9,960 nt of DNA from the NCBI GenBank assembly GCA_027074255.1, contig JALTDI010000109.1, forward strand, positions 16,530 to 26,489, given 5' to 3'. The notes below the pieces were generated by a model that was not told the origin of the DNA, did not search any database, and saw nothing but the letters and a program-made list of their open reading frames with translations. Below, piece by piece: positions 6,912 through 9,960 of the stretch (positions within the stretch are counted from its first letter, which is position 1; each line of letters begins with the position of its first letter). A program made the translations under genes and the position numbers. Origin of the DNA: Desulfurellales bacterium (lineage in GTDB: Bacteria > Campylobacterota_A > Desulfurellia > Desulfurellales > Hippeaceae).

Positions 6912-6977
6912 AACCAAATCCTTCATTAACTTTTAAACTTTAACGCCGCAATAAAAAAGATTTTGCAGCAGATACAT

Positions 6978-7005
6978 TCTTTATCCCATTTCATCTATTT
7001 GTCAA
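6978..7005 (-). promoter_or_regulatory. Candidate promoter for yggS
   Basis: On the reverse strand a perfect TTGACA (7000-7005) is followed after 16 nt by TAAAGA (6978-6983). Shifted by two, AAGAAT is another weak -10. The strong -35 and weak -10 suggest a modest promoter about 65 nt upstream of the chosen yggS start. Confidence 0.45.
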
Positions 7006-7066
7006 GCACAATTTTTAATAATCGCCAAAAATAACAGCCTACAAACTCAGCAGAAATATTAAATCT

Positions 7067-7087
7067 CGGTTGTTGACAAAACGACCG
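7067..7087. promoter_or_regulatory. Palindromic candidate operator over the flavoprotein -35 box
   Basis: CGGTTGTT (7067-7074) and AACGACCG (7080-7087) are inverted arms separated by GACAA, with 7 of 8 positions complementary. The site covers the whole -35 hexamer at 7073-7078, where a dimeric repressor (for example TetR- or MarR-type) would block RNA polymerase. No such regulator is encoded in the window. The palindrome is visible; the operator role is inference. Confidence 0.4.
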
Positions 7088-7101
7088 CTTTTACATAATA
7101 T
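7073..7101 (+). promoter_or_regulatory. Sigma-70-type promoter for the flavoprotein gene
   Basis: TTGACA (7073-7078), a 17-nt spacer and TAATAT (7096-7101) make a near-consensus promoter. The expected start site is near 7108, giving a leader of about 48 nt before ATG 7156. Its -35 lies inside the palindrome at 7067-7087. Confidence 0.65.
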
Positions 7102-7155
7102 TATTATGACTGGTAAAAAATTTAACTTAGAAATTAATAGTTTGGGAGGTTTTAT

Positions 7156-9063
7156 ATGGAGAGACTGTTTCAGCCTATACAATTAGGCAAACTTAGGCTC
7201 AAAAACCGCTTCATTATGGCGCCTATCAAGACGGCATACGGAACACCCGAGGGAAAAGTAACACAAAGGCACATAAATTTTTATGACAATGTTTCAAAAG
7301 GCGGTGCTGCTCTCATAATTTTAGAACCCGTATCGGTGACAAAAAGCGGCAGGGAACACCCGAAACAGCTATGCATAGATAATGACCAATGCGCATCGGA
7401 GTTATCGAAAATAGTGGACACAATCCATAAAAACGACAGCTATGCCTGTATCAATTTAAACCACGCAGGAAGAGCAGCAAACCCGAAGGCTATTGGCGGC
7501 ACACCCAAATCTCCCTCGCCTGCGCTGTGTCCTGCAACAGGCGCCAAATCCGAAGAACTCACCAAAGATGAAATAGAAGAAATTATAAACGGTTTTGGAG
7601 AAGCTGCAAAAAGAGCCGTGAAACTCGGATTTGATGCAATAGAGATACAATGCGGGCACGGATATCTGATAAATCAATTTATTGGAGAAAAAACCAACGA
7701 AAGGAATGACGAATACGGAAAAGACAAGCTGTTATTTGCAAAAAAGGTGTTTGAAAATGTCTTAAAATATTCAAAAGACACACCGGTAACCATAAGAATA
7801 TCAGGAAACGAGTTTACAAAAGAAGGACTCACCCCCGAAAAAAATAGAGAACTGCTTGATTTGGCAAAGGAATTCGGCATTGCGGCTGTTCATGTTGGAT
7901 TCGGCAATGCCTGCGACAATCCTGCATGGTATTTCAGCCATATGGCTTTGCCGGAAGAACCTCAATATCAGATTTTTAAAGATATAAGAAAATTAACAGA
8001 CCTGCCTATGATTGTCGTCGGCAGAATGGCCGATAAAAACAAGCTCCAAAAAATAGTAGACGAGAATTTGGGAGACATAATTGCATTCGGCAGGCCGTTG
8101 ATAGCCGACCCTCAAATTATTAATAAAATGTCAAGAAAAGATTATGATTCCATCGTTTACTGCGGATACTGCTTACAGGGCTGCCTGTTTAATGTTAGAC
8201 AAGGGGCTGGCGTCGGCTGCATCGTAAATCCGGCAATAGACAAACAACAGCTTTTCAAAACGAACAGACCTTTAAAATGCATCGTTGTGGGAGCAGGACC
8301 AGCCGGTATAACCGCAGCAATCACACTTTCAAAAAAAGGCCACATAGTAAAATTGTATGAAAAAGACAGCCAACTGGGCGGCCAATTCAGGTTAGCTCCC
8401 CTATTCCCCCTAAAAAAGAGCATGAAAAGGCCCTTTGATTCGCTGATAAAGCAGCTTGAACTAAGCAGCGTCAAGGTTGTGTTAAATACAGAGGCTGACA
8501 CTCAGCTGTTGGAGTCTGAGAAACCCGAGCTTGTCATAATTGCAGCCGGAGCAAGCCCCAATCTGCCCGAAATAGAGGGGCTCAACAGTCAATATTGGAT
8601 AACCGGCGTTGATTTTTTCTCTCAAAAAAAGCCCGTCAAAGGCAATAGGGTGCTCATAATAGGTGCGGGCATGATAGGTGTAGAGGCTGCTGAAATTTTG
8701 TCAAGTGAGGGCAAAACGGTTGTAGCGACAAAAAGAACAGATACAATAGCAAATGATATGGAACCGATAACAAAGGCAATGACCATCAAAAAGCTAACAG
8801 AAAGAGACAACATGAAGCTTATGCCCAAAACAACGGTAAAAAAATTTACCGATAAAGGCGTTGAGGTCGTTTCAAATGGTGAAAAAATCACATTGGAGCC
8901 CTTTGACACGGTGATTTTGACTGCTGGAATGAATCCCAATAATGAGCTGTATAACAAAATAAAAGATAAATTCGAATATGTTGAGATTATAGGTGATTCG
9001 GATAAACCTCAAAATATCTTTGCCGCAACACAGGCAGGCTATGAAGCTGCAAAGAACTATTAA
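7156..9063 (+). CDS. Old Yellow Enzyme-type NADH:flavin oxidoreductase with 4Fe-4S and FAD/NAD(P) domains (2,4-dienoyl-CoA/2-enoate reductase family)
   Basis: The product has 635 residues, close to the usual length of 2,4-dienoyl-CoA reductase-type enzymes. Residues 1-330 form the FMN-binding TIM barrel (MAPIKT 21-26, NHAGR 102-106, HGYLINQF 168-175 with the proton-donor-type Tyr170, and GRPLIADP 312-319). The 4Fe-4S site is Cys336, Cys339, Cys343 and Cys355 (CX2CX3CX11C). Then come a Rossmann FAD site (GAGPAG 379-384), a second dinucleotide site (GAGMIG 503-508) and a C-terminal GD motif near 613. Electrons should flow NAD(P)H to FAD to 4Fe-4S to FMN to an activated C=C bond. Gln165 occupies the place of the first substrate-binding His of OYE, and the common YGGS-ENR stretch reads YGKDKLL (187-193), so this is a diverged subfamily. 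The substrate is unknown. GGGAGG (7144-7149) precedes ATG at 6-nt spacing. The gene is monocistronic, with its own promoter and terminator. Confidence 0.93.
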   Translation: MERLFQPIQLGKLRLKNRFIMAPIKTAYGTPEGKVTQRHINFYDNVSKGGAALIILEPVSVTKSGREHPKQLCIDNDQCASELSKIVDTIHKNDSYACINLNHAGRAANPKAIGGTPKSPSPALCPATGAKSEELTKDEIEEIINGFGEAAKRAVKLGFDAIEIQCGHGYLINQFIGEKTNERNDEYGKDKLLFAKKVFENVLKYSKDTPVTIRISGNEFTKEGLTPEKNRELLDLAKEFGIAAVHVGFGNACDNPAWYFSHMALPEEPQYQIFKDIRKLTDLPMIVVGRMADKNKLQKIVDENLGDIIAFGRPLIADPQIINKMSRKDYDSIVYCGYCLQGCLFNVRQGAGVGCIVNPAIDKQQLFKTNRPLKCIVVGAGPAGITAAITLSKKGHIVKLYEKDSQLGGQFRLAPLFPLKKSMKRPFDSLIKQLELSSVKVVLNTEADTQLLESEKPELVIIAAGASPNLPEIEGLNSQYWITGVDFFSQKKPVKGNRVLIIGAGMIGVEAAEILSSEGKTVVATKRTDTIANDMEPITKAMTIKKLTERDNMKLMPKTTVKKFTDKGVEVVSNGEKITLEPFDTVILTAGMNPNNELYNKIKDKFEYVEIIGDSDKPQNIFAATQAGYEAAKNY

Positions 9064-9121
9064 CCGACTTTGTTTAAAAAATAGCCTATCCTTTCATTGC
9101 ATTGAAGTGACATCGGTAATT

Positions 9122-9161
9122 AAAATGTGCAGGGAGTTTGTTCATCCCTGCACATTTTTTT
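9122..9161 (+). terminator. Rho-independent terminator of the flavoprotein gene
   Basis: A perfect 14-bp stem (9122-9135 with 9145-9158) has a GTGCAGGGA/TCCCTGCAC core and a 9-nt loop (9136-9144). It runs into seven T residues (9155-9161), the first four of which can pair with the A-run at the stem base. It lies 58 nt after the flavoprotein stop. The A-run on the left could give weaker termination on the other strand. Confidence 0.92.
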
Positions 9162-9166
9162 AAACC

Positions 9167-9185
9167 CAAAATGATTATCATCATA
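9167..9185. promoter_or_regulatory. Fur-box-like sequence
   Basis: By hand alignment to the 19-bp Fur consensus (GATAATGATAATCATTATC), this stretch matches 14 of 19 positions, with core AATGATTATCAT. It lies just after the terminator and more than 130 nt upstream of the first clear porin promoter, which weakens the case for a classical iron-repressed site. It may be chance in A/T-rich DNA. Confidence 0.25.
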
Positions 9186-9267
9186 GAAATTTCTGTTTGT
9201 CACTTTTTTAAAAACAACGGAGGTTATTGCGTATCTACAAGGACTTTTATCGTATAATGCCACAGAA

Positions 9268-9290
9268 TATAATCCTCAGAAAGGATAATA
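9268..9290. repeat. Imperfect inverted repeat upstream of porin promoters
   Basis: TATAATCCT (9268-9276) and AGGATAATA (9282-9290) are inverted with a 5-nt centre, and 8 of 9 positions pair. It is A/T-rich and 30 nt upstream of promoter P1. It could be a regulator site or chance. Confidence 0.3.
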
Positions 9291-9321
9291 GAAAAAAATT
9301 AAATAATAAATAATAAAAAAG

Positions 9322-9351
9322 TTGACATTTGCTACAAATGGTGTATATAAT
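9322..9351 (+). promoter_or_regulatory. Promoter P1 of the porin-like gene
   Basis: TTGACA (9322-9327) and TATAAT (9346-9351) are both perfect hexamers with an 18-nt spacer. The start site would be near 9358, giving a leader of about 140 nt. The spacer carries a palindrome (9326-9340). Confidence 0.7.
9326..9340. promoter_or_regulatory. Perfect palindrome within promoter P1
   Basis: CATTTG-CTA-CAAATG is a perfect 6+3+6 inverted repeat. It overlaps the last two bases of the P1 -35 box and fills most of the spacer, a position typical of repressor sites or spacer-distorting activators. The cognate regulator is unknown. Confidence 0.4.
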
Positions 9352-9360
9352 GCTTTATGG

Positions 9361-9378
9361 TGTTAAGTTAATGTTAAG
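9361..9378 (+). promoter_or_regulatory. Direct repeat TGTTAAG x2, 11-bp phased
   Basis: TGTTAAG occurs at 9361-9367 and 9372-9378, start-to-start 11 bp, about one helical turn. This head-to-tail geometry is how OmpR/PhoB-family response regulators bind. It sits just after the expected P1 start and about 46 bp before the P2 -35. No OmpR-type gene is in the window. Confidence 0.35.
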
Positions 9379-9423
9379 AAAATATGTAAAAGGGGGTGAG
9401 ATTCAGATTAAAACAAAAAAGGG

Positions 9424-9452
9424 TTGACAAGTTGGTTTTTCTGTATTATTAT
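9424..9452 (+). promoter_or_regulatory. Promoter P2 of the porin-like gene
   Basis: TTGACA (9424-9429), a 17-nt spacer and TATTAT (9447-9452) form a near-consensus promoter. The start would be near 9459, leaving a leader of about 38 nt that contains AGGAGG (9483-9488). It is tandem with P1, about 100 bp downstream of it. Confidence 0.6.
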
Positions 9453-9496
9453 GCCTATTGATTTTGAATTTTTAAAACTTTTAGGAGGTTTTAAGT

Positions 9497-9960
9497 ATGA
9501 AAAAAAGGTTTATTTCATTGGTAGCAGCAGCAGCATTGGTCGGCGGAATTGCAATTGCTTCAACACCGGCAACATCACAGGCAGGAACGGTTACGGTTAA
9601 AGGCGACACACAGGCAACTCTTTATGGTTTTGTATGGGCTGAGTATAACTGGATAAATCAGGCAACAGGCGATGCAGACCATTCCAATATGCCAATCGCA
9701 GATAATGCAAATTATCTCTACAACAAAACAAAAGCCGAACCAGCAACTGGTGTTACAAGAATCGGTTTTGCATTCAAAAACGAAGATGCTAATCTTACAG
9801 GTAGAATCGAAGGCGGATTCTTCCATGCAGGCAACAATTACAGACTAAGAAGGGCTTATGTACAGCACAACCTTGACAACTTCTACGTACTTATAGGTCA
9901 GGAATGGATACTTGAAGAACCGTTTGCTTCCATATCCGTTGGCTTTACAGCACCAGCAGG
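9497..9960 (+). CDS. Outer-membrane porin-like protein, 5' part only
   Basis: 154 complete codons are visible before the window ends. Residues 1-29 are a Sec signal peptide: a basic start (MKKR), a hydrophobic Ala/Leu/Val/Ile stretch (8-21) and a likely signal-peptidase I cleavage after Ala29 (SQA before GT) or Ala25. The mature part alternates polar and hydrophobic residues with aromatic strand ends (LYGFVWAEYNW 42-52, TRIGFAF 87-93, GRIEGGFF 102-109, YRLRRAYVQH 115-124, FYVLIGQEW 129-137), as in outer-membrane beta-barrels. The pattern is reminiscent of DcaP-like or general trimeric porins, but I cannot name a substrate. AGGAGG (9483-9488) lies 8 nt before ATG 9497. Two strong tandem promoters suggest high expression, and several regulatory-looking repeats lie upstream. 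The signal peptide is firm, the barrel likely and the subfamily uncertain. Confidence 0.82.
   Translation, partial: MKKRFISLVAAAALVGGIAIASTPATSQAGTVTVKGDTQATLYGFVWAEYNWINQATGDADHSNMPIADNANYLYNKTKAEPATGVTRIGFAFKNEDANLTGRIEGGFFHAGNNYRLRRAYVQHNLDNFYVLIGQEWILEEPFASISVGFTAPA

Larger units (their letters stand above)
9064..9496. other. 433-nt intergenic regulatory region between flavoprotein and porin-like gene
   Basis: I find no convincing gene here. It holds, in order, a hairpin terminator (9122-9161), a Fur-box-like sequence (9167-9185), an imperfect inverted repeat (9268-9290), promoter P1 with an internal palindrome (9322-9351), an 11-bp-phased direct repeat (9361-9378), promoter P2 (9424-9452) and the porin ribosome site (9483-9488). 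An isolated TATAAT at 9253-9258 has no -35 at 16-18 nt. Its best partner, TTGCGT at 9227, is 20 nt away. Confidence 0.7.

Noticed and set aside
6912..6926. Upstream ATG at 6926 as yggS start
   Set aside because: It has no Shine-Dalgarno. The AAGGA at 6919-6923 is correctly placed for ATG 6911 instead, inside the would-be extension.
9227..9313. 28-codon TTG-initiated frame after GGAGG (9219-9223)
   Set aside because: The spacing from GGAGG to TTG is only 3 nt, the start codon is rare, and the product (Lys/Asn/Ile-rich) is not recognisable. The region looks regulatory.
9371..9427. 18-codon ATG frame between P1 and P2, a possible leader peptide
   Set aside because: It has no ribosome site upstream, its start overlaps the direct repeat, and it shows no attenuator hairpin or codon bias.

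Overview
The window is A+T-rich bacterial chromosome with tightly packed housekeeping-type genes. The organism is Gram-negative, because the last gene encodes a signal-peptide-bearing protein that looks like an outer-membrane porin. A radical SAM enzyme and an Fe-S/flavin ene-reductase fit an anaerobic or microaerobic lifestyle. From general resemblance only, I would guess Deferribacterota or a neighbouring phylum. This is a weak guess that an RF1 or porin phylogeny could settle. I see no mobile element, CRISPR array, rRNA or tRNA.

Layout. (1) Positions 1-1202, minus strand: the first 400 residues of a soluble protein with a long helical N-terminus and a GGDEF (diguanylate cyclase) domain, cut by the window edge just before the GGDEF signature itself. 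(2) Positions 1203-1315: a short divergent promoter region. (3) Positions 1316-6228, plus strand: a compact run of five genes (membrane histidine kinase, AmmeMemoRadiSam radical SAM enzyme amrS, hypoxanthine-type phosphoribosyltransferase, PP-loop ATPase with a C-terminal NFACT-R-like region, and prfA encoding release factor 1). Gaps are 10, 2 and 18 nt, followed by a 4-nt ATGA overlap. (4) Positions 6231-6911, minus strand: a YggS/PLPBP-family PLP homeostasis protein that converges on prfA with only 2 nt between the stop codons. (5) Positions 6912-7155: a divergent intergenic region with a good promoter for each side and a palindrome over the -35 box of the rightward promoter. (6) Positions 7156-9063: a 635-residue Old Yellow Enzyme/2,4-dienoyl-CoA reductase-type flavoprotein, followed by a strong hairpin terminator. 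(7) Positions 9064-9496: a 433-nt regulatory stretch with two tandem sigma-70-type promoters, a palindrome inside the first promoter, an 11-bp-phased direct repeat and a Fur-box-like sequence. (8) Positions 9497 to the end: the start of the porin-like gene.

How they may work together. The kinase and the GGDEF protein are transcribed divergently and may form a signalling pair, but no response regulator is present. The rest of the plus-strand run is about translation and nucleotide or cofactor metabolism. The most interesting coupling is the predicted RNA-thiolating PP-loop/NFACT-R protein translationally overlapped with release factor 1. The best regulatory hunting grounds are the porin leader and the operator-like palindrome before the flavoprotein. 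Nothing here is clearly a new system. The most promising leads are the PP-loop/RF1 pair, the diverged flavoprotein active site, the HRLRNP kinase and the porin control region.
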